In this document: piece after piece, positions 52,811 through 64,000 of the stretch
Position numbering within the stretch: the stretch's first letter is position 1
Layout of the letters: each line of letters starts with the position of its first letter
Source of the DNA: Daedaleopsis sinensis
Lineage: Eukaryota > Basidiomycota > Agaricomycetes > Polyporales > Polyporaceae
DNA length: 64,000 nt
Direction: 5' to 3'
Assembly: GCA_033807695.1 (NCBI GenBank)
Contig: CM066306.1
Span: 2,914,001-2,978,000, forward strand
Notes under the pieces: generated by a model
Told to the model about the DNA's origin: nothing
What the model saw: only the letters and a program-made list of their open reading frames with translations
Database searches by the model: none
Position numbers and translations under genes: made by a program

Positions 52811-52960
52811 TGCGAAGTCGTGAACAGCCGAACCTGGACTTGGGGGCCCATACTCTGCGCCTTTTATCGAGGCAGGAATCGATGGAGGAGGCCTTCATCA
52901 AAGCACACGGTCGACACATTGGTGTCACGGAGTTCGGCGACCCAGGAGGGTCGGATTTCA

Positions 52961-52972
52961 GTCGGGGGGGGA
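52961..52972 (+). promoter_or_regulatory. Element 3 polypurine tract
   Basis: A G-rich tract (GTCGGGGGGGGA) directly precedes the 3' LTR at 52973. Confidence 0.75.
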
Positions 52973-53698
52973 TGTCATGGGTGCTGTGTTGTCCAGGCGT
53001 GGACAAGACGAGTCTAACCTTGCAGAGGAAGATTCAAGGCACTACGCGACAGAGGCGAGGCGACGGATGGCACGAGGGACCTCACCTAAGGGTACGCAGC
53101 GCAATCGACGCGACGGAGCATAGTCTTCGACGCAAGAAAAGAGTTTCTACGCGACGAGCGGGCGGAGCAGGAGGTCGATCAGAGCACGAGGTATCACGGT
53201 ACGGGCGGGCGCTGGGGATAAGCGAGGCGTAGGCGAGGCAGGCGGGATTGGCCAACACACACTAGTCGGTCAGCAAGAATCGGCCCAGGCCCCTGGACGT
53301 GCGGGCGATAAGTATGCGCATAGACGACCATCGGACAGGACTACTCTTTCCACCCCCGCATTGTTTTCACTACGAGCTCAAAGCTCCATCCACAATCTTC
53401 TATTCCGTAGTCGAAGCCGGTCGAGGGCAGTCGTAGCCCACAGCGTGTCGATTCCCCATCGAAGCCGTATCGACAAACTCTCTTCCCCTTCGATGTGTCG
53501 TCGACGTGCCTACAGGCCATCGATTAGCGTGCACTAGGTGTTCGACTTCTCAATCGTCTCGCTCCTGTCCGTCTGCGGACCCTGTCCGGTCCATTTCCTC
53601 GTCGAGAACCTCGATACCCGCTAGCCATCAGGCCACGAGTGTCGCGCCCGATTTGGTAGCTGTTTTTGACACTACCGTAGAGCCCGGACAGCGTTACA
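52973..53698 (+). repeat. Element 3 3' LTR
   Basis: 726 bp, TGTCATGGG...GCGTTACA, followed by GTAAG. Not a solo LTR: the matching GTAAG precedes 26298. Confidence 0.9.
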
Positions 53699-53703
53699 GT
53701 AAG

Positions 53704-53749
53704 TACTGTCGACTCTGAATACCCGCGCAGAGCCGTACCATGCTCATCA
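53704..53749 (-). repeat. Element 4 3' LTR, inner part
   Basis: Continues the LTR broken at 26297; aligns with the last bases of 62467-62870 and ends CTCATCA, followed by the purine tract of element 4 on the minus strand. Confidence 0.8.
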
Positions 53750-53759
53750 TCCCCTCTTT

Positions 53760-55715
53760 GCTGAGATCTGGACCATCCCCGGTCCAATCAATGCAGAGGA
53801 TAGCAAAAAGTACGCGAAGATGTAGTACTAGTCTGAGTCTAATGAAAATGTAACGATGCCAGTGGCAAGGAAGACAGATGTGATGGATGAGATCGACAGG
53901 AATGGATAGGACACGAGTCAGCTGTATTGTACTGTAGTAATGCCAAGGATATAGATGAACGAGAGCAAAGGACTGTGTCGCTTCAATCGTACACGTGGGT
54001 CATGCTCAAAGCGGATATATCGATGAACGCGGCAGCGAGGCCAGATAGATATGTCACTAGGACAACACACGAGGCGGGGAAGTGGTTGATGATGTTCGTC
54101 TTGAAGGGCGAGTGTATGAGGTGGAGGCGGAGGTGTGACTGGCGTGGGCTCGACACTGACAAGAATGGGGATAGAAAATGATGTGACATGAAGGAACAGA
54201 TGCACGATTGCGGGTGGCTAAGGGTAATCGATGATGGTGGGTGACTTTGGCGGAACTTGGACGACGGTGTCGGAAGGCGAGATGTCGACGATGAGAGGCG
54301 GCGGAGACGGAGGCGATGCAGACGGAGTAATTTGTGACGGGGTCGCGACAACGGATGACGAGGGCAGGGGAACAGAGGACAGAGGACAGGGATGCGGCAG
54401 AAGGCGATAACTTGGATGGCATGGCAGCGGGTGACAAAGAGTGTGTGATGGCGAAAGACAGCGGTGGGGATGTCATGTAAAGCAGCAAAGAGGGTGTGAG
54501 GTCCGGCCACAAGGTTTGCGTGATGGCAGGAGACAACGAGGCAACAACGGACATCATAATGGCGGGTGACGGGCATGTGGCGGCGGAAGGCAGCACAACG
54601 GAAGGCGACTCGGATGGGGGTGCAACAGCAGCAGGCAACAGAGACGTGGCGGGAGATGACAGGGACGCGACAACAGACAGCGTAATGGCAGGCGACAGAG
54701 TGTGCTGAAGGAGAATGGGCGTGGAGCCGGAGGATGTGGAGGCGGAGACGGGCGACAATGGCATAGTCGACTTCACAGAACGCGGGTTTGACTGCTCGGA
54801 CTGGACGACCAGGACTGGACGACCAGTGACTGTACCTGGATCACGCGAATTGTCGCTTCTTCAAGTTGATATGCTCGCTGACACTCATGCACAAAGATCT
54901 CCTTGTGCAAGCTTTCGATTTGCTCGTCTTCGTCGAGCTCGTGGATGTGCGTGTGATCGATGGTCGAGACCTCTCGGGGTGCAGGCTGCACGATGTGCTG
55001 AGGAGTTGGAAGGGGAGGACGGACAGCTGGGCAAGAAGACAGCACCTCGTGCAGCCTGCACCCCGGGGCGAGGGGACACGGCGGCGCGGATGTACTGACA
55101 GATGTCAGCATTGCGGTACGACTTGCGGGGTGATGCCGCTGGAACACTCATCGTTGCGGCGGGCTGGGGCTTGTATCCGACTGTTCTAAATGCTGCGGTT
55201 GCTGGTGGGATAGCTTGCAGCTGCTGCGTGAAGCTACTCACCATTGCCTTCAAAACACGCACAGTCTCCCAGCCTGAGATCAAACTGGACTGCGGGGGCA
55301 GGTGATGTCAGCATTAGGGCGAGGTGAAAGATGGATGTTTGAACGGATGGCCCACGACAGGTGCTGTTGCTGTAGCTTGCAGTACATAATGTGCGGTGTC
55401 GGTGACTTGAGCGATCAAATAAGGCTGTCAAGGAGCGAGGATGTGGGAATAAATGATACGTACACACTCGAGGACTTGCGCGTGTAGAGGCTCCTGTATG
55501 CCGTGGATGAACATGTAATTGCGATCGTCTGGATTGAGGTAGCCACTGTCTATGAGGGGTGTCGCAATATTGCGGAATCGAAGGCCGTACACGCCAAAAT
55601 CCTTGATCGACTTGATACCGGTACGTGATGCACTTGAATTCTTTGTAGGACTTGCGCATATCAGAGAATTCGGGATATCCTCGCCATAGTGTCTTCTCAG
55701 AGTCAAGAGCGTAAC
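53760..55715 (-). pseudogene. gag: Element 4 gag, 3' part (decayed)
   Basis: From the hAT copy 2 junction the minus strand reads LDSEKTLWRGYPEFSDMRKS and, past a probable gap or intron, FRNIATPLIDSGYLNPDDRN and MFIHGIQEPLHAQVLECV, typical of the Ty3/gypsy Gag core. Frames then change several times (IHELDEDEQIESLHKEIF near 54900). About 54490-54710 is a low-complexity stretch with repeated SPAI-x2-SVVASLS units. No knuckle, protease or RT follows. Confidence 0.65.
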
Positions 55716-56239
55716 TAAGGCTGAACACGGGTCTATCCGCGGGTTATCCGGACCCGGATCCACAGGTCAGGGTGCCTCAGCGACCCTTCACCTAGACCCG
55801 GGAGGATCCGACCCGGCGGTAGACCCGGATCCGGCTATCCGGACCTGATACCTGTAGGTCAATCTGCAGAACGACCCGGATCCGCAGGTAATGCCAGGTA
55901 ATACAGATCAATTACAGGTAATGCAGATCAGTTACAGGTAGTGAGATAATATACAAGTACTTGTAGCCCGGATACGTCGAGTCGGAGATCATGGGAGCGA
56001 GAATTCCAAGTTTCTTTTGACAGACGACTTACCAAACTCGTCCCATAGTAGTAAATCGGTCGCTGAAAGCGAAGTCCATTCGCGGATGTTCTGTGAATGT
56101 TATAACTTATGTGCAACATTCACGAGCTAGTCATCATTCTAAGTCCAAAGTACACTGCTCGAGGATCATAATACACATACATTGCAGGCTAATGAACTAA
56201 CAGACTCGCACAGGATACTACTACAAGGCTCGAAGGGTC

Positions 56240-59200
56240 CTACACAGCGGCAGACGTCACACCCGAAGGCCCAGACAGGATCTCAACCTCGCTGTCGTCA
56301 TCCTCAGCAGTGCTCACCTTCTCGGCAGCCCTGCCCTTCGCTGCACGACGCCGTCCGGCACGGAGAATCTCCATGACCTCGTTCTCGGCGATGAGATCGG
56401 GGATGCGCGCCCAGGATCCCAGAAGGGTACTGGAGCGCACCGACTCGTCACTCAGTGAGTGGCGAAGGCGACTCACGGTGAGGCGTCCGCGCGAGAAGGC
56501 GCGTTCGACATCTGTGGAGGTAGCTAGAGGTGTAGTAAGGTCAGAAGCTACATTAAGGACCATAGAGTGCGAGTATTGTGACTTACCCGGGATAGAAAGA
56601 AAGTCCAAAGCCATACGGGGAAGGGCGGAGTCCTTCTCGGTATCGGCACGCAGGCGCCAGTACGCGAGAGGATCATCGACAGTAGCGAGAGGTGGAGTCT
56701 CAAGGTAGACCTCCAGAGCATCGGTGTTGATGGCAATGTTGCTGACCGAGAGCTTCGCGAAGAGAGCTCGAGTCCCCTGGCACTGCATTAGTAATGTCGT
56801 CGCGCGAAAGCAAAAGGATAGCAGAGCTTACCTGGCCAGACGCTGCCTGCGCACTGCGACGTCCGCTTGCGGCGCGAGCCGCACCACCACGGACGGCCCC
56901 CGAAGTGCGTGCACCAGAGCCAGAGGCATTCACTGGGGGTGCCGTCTTGTACCGAGCAACCCACTCCCCGCGGATGAGATTGAGGGCTTCCTCGATCCAT
57001 TCCTCGGGCCAATCCTTCGACCGGAAATACTGCAATTTGTAGCGCGGATTCAGAACTAGTATGATACTTGAACATCAGTAAGTGTGCACCGTGAGGTATG
57101 TTTGAACACTTACTCATCGCAATCCGATAAATAAAAGTCTCGTCCGTGAATCCATAGTACTTGTCAAGGATTACACGCCCTCGCTTAGCGGCTGCGCGGA
57201 CACACGGTGCAAGGCTTGCATCTTGCATGAAGCGGTCGACGTGCTCGGTGAGCACGTCCATGTATGGGATTACCTCATGGACGAGTGCACGGCTATTTGT
57301 AGAGATGCAGTTGGTAGCGAAAGCGAACGGCTAAGTTGTGTAACGAAGTCAGTATGGCGCTGCAAAGGGCACTGCAACGATGGTACTTGCATCTAGCAGA
57401 CGGTGGAGTTGTTCGATGAGTTTCCACTCATCTTCGGAGAGAATGAACCGGCGTAGTCGAGCACCAGTCCTCTTGTTGAATTGAGGCTCGTTGCAGAGTG
57501 CATCAAGGACTTCGTGCATATCTAGGGCACGCTCTAGAACATGGGCGACGGTGTTCCATCGGGTCTTGACGGACCGGACGAGGACTTCCGAATTCAGCTG
57601 GGCGTCGTTCGCAAGCTTTGCGAGCTCCTCCCTGATCGTCACGTTGTTCCAGACCTTCGCGGACAGTTTGATGATCTGCCGATGAGGGATTAGCTGAATG
57701 TATCGCAATAAGACCGTGTGACGCGAGCGCACCTTCTCCAGAGCGATCTGGCCCTCCTTGATTTCCTCGCGGGTGAGCACAAGCTCAGGGTACTCGTCGT
57801 CCATCTGGTCGAGGATTTCATCGTCGGCGGCCTCGCGGCCTTCATCGGCTTCTTCCGCAGCTTCGGCATCAACTTCGTCTGCTTCGTGGTCTGACAGAGC
57901 GTCAATGTCACGATCAGACGTTGCCACGTCCTCAGCGCGCTCGCCCCGTGCTTTCCGTTTGCGCTCGAACTGGGATAGCATGGCCTGTGCAACATTATAC
58001 GATGTCAGTATTCGAGCTCGCACAGAACTGTAAGGGTAAGTCACGGACCTTTACAACCAGATTGAGCACATGTCCGAAGCAGCGTACACGCACTTGGCGC
58101 CCCCGGAACAGCGGGTACGCGTCGTGCATCGCGTCCAACATAGTGTCATTGTTGGACGCGTTGTCGCAAACAAGAGCGAGAACCTAAGAATAAACTTTCA
58201 GGTATGTGCTCTATTGGATCACATAACAAGTGAGCCTACCTTGTACTTGATGCCAAACTTCTGCATGCATTCGAGCAGCTGCTGGGCAAGATACTCCCCG
58301 GTGTGCGATTTGGTGAGCCTGAATGACAGTGGGGAAGTCAAAACATGGCCGAAGGGGTACAAGATGTACGCACCGGATGAAATCGAGGATCACATGGCGG
58401 ATCTCGCCGCCTTCGTGCCAGTGGGCTGTCACGCCAAGAAATGACATGATGTTGGGCGAGGTCCACCCATCGACGCAGAGGTGGACCTTGCCGTCCAATT
58501 TCTATATAAATGAGCATTACTACAAGCAGGGTACTTAGAGACAAATGAACCGCACTGCGAATCGGTCAATGAGCCTTGAGAGGGTCTCGTCCAAGATAAG
58601 CTGAACGTCTCGGGAGACCGTTACGCGAGAAGGGACTTCAACCTTGTCGTATAGCATGCGAAGGATGGCTTGGAACTCCGGGTCCTCGACGGCCTTGAAC
58701 GGGCGATGACGACATGCACACCACATCGCCAGCAAAAAGCGAAGCCGAGCAGGGGAGTACGTTGACCCGGCTGCAAAAGCGGCGATGGACTCGCTCTCTG
58801 GGGTGACCTCGGGATCGCACAGCCTGACATGCCGCTTGAGGTTACCGGTTGAGTCTTCGTAGTCGGCTCGGTTGACGTACTTCGACGGATAGCTAGGTAG
58901 CACGTCATCAGCCTCTACCAGAGATGGAAAGCAGGCCAGATGTGCGACTCACCGTTTGCACACGAACTGGTGCATGATGACGTTCCCCGGCGGCACACGA
59001 ACGACTTCGGGGGTGTGGTAATGCTCGTAGACCTTTGAGCGCCACCCCCGGGCAATTGTATCTACATGATAACAACATTCAGCCGATGTACAGGAGTGAA
59101 AAATTATAATGACATACCCAAGATTTCCTCCGGGGTCTTCCCCTCGTACTTAGCGAGGAACCGTTCGCGCTTGGCTCGAGCGGAGAGAACGCGCGCCTTG

Positions 59201-59517
59201 GTGGCACGACGTGCGACAGCAGCGACGGCGGCAACCCCCTCGCCACCGGAATCCGCCTCGTCCGCCTCGCCGCGGTCATCAGCATCGTCGTCGGGATCCG
59301 TAGCCCCATCGGGTTCAGCCTCAACTTCCGAGTCCTCCATGTCGGCACCATGGCGGCGACGCTTGGGAAGAGCATGAGGGATGCGCTCACCGCCGCCCGG
59401 CATGTTCCCAGTGGCAGCAGCGAGAGAGGCCGCGGAACTGGTGTCACGGTGGCGTTTTGCACGGGCAGCGGCGTCGGCGGCAGTGGCAGCGGTAGATGGA
59501 GTGGGCTGACTAGACAT
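56240..59517 (-). CDS. hAT transposase, copy 2
   Basis: Mirror image of 33602-36879 with the same 12 exons: a position x in copy 1 corresponds to 93119 minus x here. Residue 23 is His instead of Arg. All catalytic blocks (VDGWTSPN, CDNASNNDTM, TSTDVERAFS) and the GC-AG intron are retained, so both copies may be functional. Confidence 0.92.
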
Positions 59518-59562
59518 GGTGGCGGGAGGAAGGGCTGAGAGGGGAGCAGAAGATCGAAGAGT

Positions 59563-60080
59563 TCAGTTAGAGTCGTTCAAGGACAAGGTGCGAGAGCGAC
59601 GACTTACCTCAGAGCCACAGTGAGCGTACTTATACGATCCCAAGTCCCACCAAACTCCTGCTGTTCCTCGCGGACCGAGCAATGAGGCCCGAGAGTTGCT
59701 GGGGGTCTTGTCGGCCCATTGGAACCTTGTAGCCGTGAGGATTGGCCCCTTGAAGTAGTTCTCCTCGTGTTCATGGACCTGTGAGAGGCAAACGAAACCG
59801 GGAACGTTAGTGAGGGTGCTAATACGGTAACGTGGACAGCCTCGTACCTCAGCACCTGTGTAAAAGCACCTCGTGCACCTCTGCATGGAGTTCATAGCTT
59901 GTCTCTTGAGCCAGTAGTTTGGCAGGCCCCTGGAGCACCACCACCAGTGGTCAGTGCTATAGGACATGCGGCACATAAGCGAGAGCACTAATGCAATGCT
60001 AGTATGACTCACCTCGGAATGCGTCTGATAGGTTTCTGGTCCCCTGATGACGGCGTGATGTTGCAGTATGCGGGAGCCAT
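59563..60080 (-). CDS. hAT copy 2 possible small gene (121 aa)
   Basis: Same exons as 33039-33556, mirrored. Retained without change in the second copy, but the copies are too similar for that to test coding selection. Confidence 0.4.
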
Positions 60081-60748
60081 AGCTGAGGAGATCTGTGCAG
60101 TGGAGGATGTAAGAAGGCAACCGTGCCACGAAACCAGCGTCAGAAATGACTTGTTGACACAACTGACAGGTCAGTACCCACGAAGAAGCACTGGCAAAGG
60201 GAGCGCGCGACACCCACAAACTCACCTTACTGTGAACCACAACGTGCTCTGCCCGACGCTCTTCCTGCAGTCTCGCGATTCCGTCAAGTGCTGCGCTGCT
60301 GATCCTGCAGGCAGCAGCGCGTAGATGCGGGAGACTCGCTTAGGTCCTCCGTACCTCAGATCTGGATCGTACGAGAGCGTCTGAGCATCATCCCGACAAT
60401 CTGGTGCCCAAACTCGCTGCATGCATTGGACGGCCCACCCCCCCTTCACATCACCATTGGCCCGCTAAGTTCAGGTGTGTACCCAGGTGCCCTTCTCTGT
60501 CTGCAACGTGCATACTCACGCCCAAGGGTGATTGTACTAGATATCCCGTTGTCTCACCATCGTGTATGAGCGCCCAGCAACTCCGAGCTGCAGCACCCAC
60601 TGGCCTCCGACTCGGTGTTGCCCCACCCTGCTAAACGACCTCATAATTCTACAGCAACTCTTTCTGCCGCTTCAGAATCCCCCCCGAACTCTCTCTATCG
60701 TCGAAGCTACATCCCTCTCCGTCGCACGCACTCCCCCGGCCCATCATC

Positions 60749-61786
60749 ATGTTGAACTTCCATTCGACTCTATACGTACGCAAGGACGCCGGACGCCAGC
60801 ATCTCCCAGGAGTCCCTCTTCGCGAGGTCATCGTCACCGTCGACGGTCCTACTGCCATGGAACCTTTCGTGGTACGTGAACACTTGCATTTCCAATGCGC
60901 CCGTCATCCCTCTACGGCAGCCGGCCTGAGCTCTAGCTGATTGCTCCCGCAGATCACCTTCCCAACGACCATCCCATGCCCCGCCACAGCCATAGACGTG
61001 TCAGGGTGGCTTGCCGCTCTCAACGGTGCTGAAGTCAGCCACGCCGACATGACAACCGGCCAGCGCGATATCCTCCTCAAGATTGTTTGTGCTTATAGCG
61101 CCTTCATCGAGCTGCCCGCTGGTGTCAAGTACACAGACTGGGAGCACTTCGCCAAGCGGCTCTGCAATACCGCGATGCACCTCCGTGCGCTCGATGACGC
61201 GGAACCGGAGCTACAAGTGCTCACGGAGTGGCTCGAGGAGACGTTGCCTGCGGTACGTAATCCTTTCAGGCTCTGCCACAGCACGCCACAGTCTACTGGT
61301 TACTGACGTGGTACTATATAGACCGTGTTCTTACCTGTCCTGGAGGACTACAATGCGCCTCCCCTCGCCGTCGACAGCGAGGACAAGAAGACCGAGCTCC
61401 TTCGAACCCTTGCCACCATGCTTGACCCCCGCCTCCGCGTCGCACTCCAGACTGCGGACTCGGACATCATCCTGCCGTCTGCCGTTTGCGTCGAGCGTGA
61501 GTTCGCTCTATCCGACCCCACCACCTCGCCGTCTCGTGTTCCCTCCGACACGATCTCACACTCGGAGTACCTTCCGATGTCAGAGTCCTTCATCCGCGAG
61601 GCCCTCGCCATCTGCACCGACGTGTCCCAAGTCGATGCTGATCGTGACGGTGTGGACTCCGACAACGAGTCTTTGCCTAGTCTCATCACCGTTGTGGACT
61701 CGAGTGACGGCGAAGGTGGCAAGTCCGACCTCGACGGCGATGACCTCAAGGAATCAGACGTCGAGGACGACTTCGAGCACGTCTGA
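60749..61786 (+). CDS. hAT copy 2 accessory gene, 295-aa acidic-tailed protein
   Basis: Exons 60749-60871, 60953-61252 and 61322-61786. Identical to copy 1 except for one Ala-to-Val change before the acidic tail. Divergent from the transposase, which starts at 59517. Confidence 0.7.
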
Positions 61787-62139
61787 TGCCCCTGTGCTTT
61801 GATCACGCTGACTCCCCAGTAGCTTACTCGTCTTATGGCACACCACTGGACTGACCCTCTATATACTATGATGCCCCCTGTATGCGACTGTATGTATCAC
61901 ATGTACTTATCGAGGTTCAATACCATCAATGCCTATGTTTTATGCACTATCTGTCGTCCACTGAGCGTGCCAATTGTACTATATCCGGGGCAGATCCGGG
62001 CAAATTTTGAGAGCGTGATCTAGACCCGGGCGCTATCCGCGGCACGGATATCCGGACCCGGGAGACCTGGACCTGCAGGTAATTCCACGGGTCGGATACG
62101 GGTCTATCCGCGTTTGACCTGACCTAGTGTTCACCCTTA

Positions 62140-62421
62140 AGCGTAACGAACCGCGTGCTGCTCCTTCTCTTGCGAGTCAACAACGGCAGCTAGCTCGAAT
62201 AGATGCTCGAGTTTATCGAAGAAGCTGGTAATTGATTGCAAAACGTTGGGATCAAAGGTTGGGGTGCCGGGGTAGCCACACGGAGGCATATAAGATGTCA
62301 ACATGATCAAGGGACGGGCTTCGAGGGATGGGAAACGGAAGATGGGGGACAAGAGGAGTGACTGGATATGGAAGAGAAAGGAATGAGGGAAGGGAGAGAA
62401 GGGACTCGCCAGGTGATACAA
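62140..62421 (-). pseudogene. gag: Element 4 gag, 5' part
   Basis: Minus-strand frame with MPPCGYPGTPTFDPN and SITSFFDKLEHLFELAAVV, the start of the Gag core, broken by hAT copy 2 after HAVRYA. The frame is open back to 62421, close to the primer-binding site. Confidence 0.7.
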
Positions 62422-62446
62422 TCCTTGTCAATCCATCAGGATTTGA

Positions 62447-62464
62447 CCCTCGCAGTGGGCTCCA
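62447..62464 (-). other. Element 4 primer-binding site
   Basis: TGGAGCCCACTGCGAGGG on the minus strand, 2 nt inside the LTR; one mismatch from the site shared by elements 1-3. Confidence 0.8.
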
Positions 62465-62466
62465 AA

Positions 62467-62870
62467 TGATGTATATGACCTCTGCTCCAGGTGGTGCATC
62501 AGTCGAAGGTGCGACAGTCCTGCTCGCAAGGAGACTTGGAGAAGCGGAGGAGGGAACGAGTGCACGGGAGCGCAGAGCGCGGTCGGTAGTCGTGTGCAGT
62601 GTCGTAAAACGAGAGGTCGAAAGTCGATACAAAGGAGAGTCGGACAAGAACGAGAGCGAAAGTGAGAATGATACGAGAGAACAAGGACAAAAGATAGATC
62701 TATTGCGGACTAGGAGGTGGTGGTACTTGTATGAGAGCTAAACTAAGTGATGTGAAAGTACTCGAATTGTCCATCGGCATCTAAGTTTCCTAATCTGTAA
62801 GTACATGCGAACTCTAAGATCTACTGTAAGTACTGTCGAATACCGGTGCAGAGCTGTACCATGCTCATCA
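62467..62870 (-). repeat. Element 4 5' LTR
   Basis: 404 bp, TGATG...CTCATCA read on the plus strand; matches the split LTR at 25917-26297/53704-53749 with many substitutions and indels. ACGG follows. Confidence 0.85.
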
Positions 62871-64000
62871 ACGGATTTGTCGAGGGACGGTCCACCTCGT
62901 GCCCTTTTCGCCCCCTTCCATGCTGAGCTTTTGTCGTGAAGTGTAGAGCTGAGAGGGAAGTATCAGTATCTGTACTCCACTGTCTCGTATGCAAAAGACG
63001 TACCTTGGGGTTATTTGCAGGATAATTAGGATGGCCTTGTTAGGGATGATGAGAGGACTCGGGTGAGACCAGTGGGCCTTGCTGTCAATATGTGGATGGT
63101 AACCAGGATGAGAGAGAGTATAAGTTGAACAGGCGGAGGTTGGCCGAAGGAACAGGGAAGAGCTGGTGATGAGCGCTTCCAGTGATTGTTGTAATGTCCA
63201 AGTAAGACTGAATGAAACTGCACTGGGCCCAAGTGGTACAGTTTCATTCGGTCCTCTAGCCCGAACCCGATGGCTTAGTTCCACTTATCAGTACTAGTTT
63301 GTACTAGTGCCACCATCCGACAAAATGATGATCATGATGATATACCGGTATACCATCGAAATAACCTCAACGTTCAACAATCAAAGATCAACGCTCATCA
63401 TCTCTAGATCTTTAGCTTCTGTCTGTCGGCATTGAGCTTCTCGGTCGACTTCTAGGATATTCTATCTCATTCTGTGTGTGATTTTAGGCCCAATACTGGA
63501 GCCGTCTACACCAAGGCATGTTTGCCTTTGGTTAAAATACCGTGGGGACATTTTTCTCCTGTTCCCATCACCACTCATGACACCACATTATATTATCGGC
63601 CCCTGTGCCATCTGTGTGCCGTGGGTGCCGCACCTGCCCACATCCCCAATCGGGGTCAAGTCCGACCACCCGCCTGCTGTCCCGGATGCCCATGTACGAC
63701 ATGTATACCGAACGTGTTGTCGACCGCCCGCCCGCCATGCATGCCGCAGCCACCTCACCCATAGTAAGACAGAGCAGGCGGGCGGGCAGGACGGCGGGCA
63801 GGACGTGGGTATTCTGTGATAGTAAATGAACCGCCCGTCGGTTTAAATCTGTTCACGACAACCGCTGCATCGTCAGGGAGCGACGGGCAGAGTGAGCTCA
63901 GCGCGTGCTGGAGGACATGGGCGGGGGCGGCATGCAGTGTGCACGGCAGGCAGGTGAGTAGGATGGCAGGAGCGAAATTGAGGACACATCGGGTGTCCTA
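62871..64000. other. Unassigned right-flank sequence
   Basis: Minus frame 62868-63284 and overlapping plus frames 63474-63829 are open but show no family, splice logic or consistent composition. GC-rich CGGGCGGGCAGG-type repeats occur near 63776-63805. Confidence 0.4.

Larger units (their letters stand above)
26298..53698 (+). mobile_element. Element 3: Ty3/gypsy relic with antisense genes, hosting later insertions
   Basis: 726-bp LTRs (26298-27023 and 52973-53698) are flanked by GTAAG at 26293-26297 and 53699-53703, proving one element. It carries a primer-binding site (27026), a truncated frameshifted gag, no pol and a purine tract before the 3' LTR. Minus-strand spliced genes lie at its 3' end. 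hAT copy 1 and element 2 sit inside; without them the element is about 8.1 kb, including an older hAT relic. About 30 of 726 LTR positions differ. Confidence 0.88.
55716..62139 (-). mobile_element. hAT transposon copy 2 (full length, inverted)
   Basis: 6424 bp, the reverse complement of 30980-37403 with only a few differences seen (for example transposase residue 23 Arg/His and one Ala/Val in the accessory gene). AGCGTAAC flanks both ends (55708-55715 and 62140-62147). With hAT and one duplication removed, the gag frame of element 4 is continuous (HAVRYA joined to LDSEKT), proving insertion into that gag. Confidence 0.95.
25917..62870 (-). mobile_element. Element 4: old pol-less LTR element split by later insertions
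   Basis: LTR copies at 62467-62870 (404 bp) and, split, at 25917-26297 plus 53704-53749 (about 427 bp) share TGATG...CTCATCA ends. ACGG flanks both outer ends (25913-25916 and 62871-62874). A primer-binding site adjoins the right LTR and a purine tract (AAAGAGGGGA) adjoins the left LTR at 53750-53759, both in minus orientation. Removing element 3 and hAT copy 2 leaves about 3.1 kb: a broken gag and no pol. It is a non-autonomous or deleted Ty3/gypsy relative and the oldest element in the nest. Confidence 0.85.

Noticed and set aside
52973..53698. Solo LTR
   Set aside because: GTAAG follows it but does not precede it; the matching GTAAG lies before 26298, so it is the 3' LTR of element 3.
54057..54776. 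239-codon Ser/Pro-rich protein gene
   Set aside because: Low-complexity repeat within the decayed element 4; no start, splice or domain support.
63474..63829. Overlapping plus-strand frames near the right edge
   Set aside because: GC-rich repetitive sequence, no recognisable protein features.

Overview
The window looks like a transposon-rich stretch of a basidiomycete genome, probably an Agaricomycete and perhaps Polyporales. The evidence is many 43-67 nt spliceosomal introns, GC-rich coding sequence, a fungal Hst3/Hst4-type sirtuin, an Sfp1-like zinc-finger relic, Ty3/gypsy elements with Agaricomycete-style Gag and spliced hAT transposons. The clade assignment is inference. No rRNA, tRNA or CRISPR was seen.

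Positions 1-12445 are host sequence: a frameshifted Q/P/S-rich gene at the left edge, a decayed Sfp1-like gene (3489-5581), an intact four-exon sirtuin (6624-8073), a four-exon gene ending in a C2HC finger (8345-9317) and a 274-bp MITE with TAA target duplications (9504-9777).

Positions 12446-62870 are nested transposons. Element 1 (12446-25138, minus strand) has 907-bp LTRs differing at one base and a GCGC target duplication. Element 4 (25917-62870, minus) has ACGG duplications and is old and pol-less. Its 3' LTR is split by element 3 (26298-53698, plus; GTAAG duplications; 726-bp LTRs about 4% diverged), and its gag is split by hAT copy 2 (55716-62139; AGCGTAAC). Element 3 holds a hAT relic, hAT copy 1 (30980-37403; GGTCCACC) and element 2 (38089-50955, plus; 747-bp LTRs that read as identical; ACGC). 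Both hAT copies are 6424 bp, nearly identical and inverted.

The main discovery candidate is that elements 1, 2 and 3 each carry, between pol and the 3' LTR, protein genes on the strand opposite to gag-pol. These genes have their own TATA-like boxes and introns. They encode small helical proteins (169, 201, 174, 293 and 163 aa) and, in elements 1 and 2, a 696-710 aa protein with a six-cysteine zinc-cluster motif. In both intact elements a copy of the terminal polypurine tract lies just after pol, so the cassette is bracketed by two polypurine tracts. Gag and Pol in both are joined by a conserved -1 frameshift signal (GGGTTTT, 6-nt spacer, 8-bp stem). In element 2 the Gag frame begins inside the LTR with hydrophobic, membrane-like segments. 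All four retroelements share one primer-binding site. The hAT element carries, besides the 12-exon transposase, a divergently transcribed 295-aa gene and a possible 121-aa gene.

Positions 62871-64000 hold nothing I recognise.
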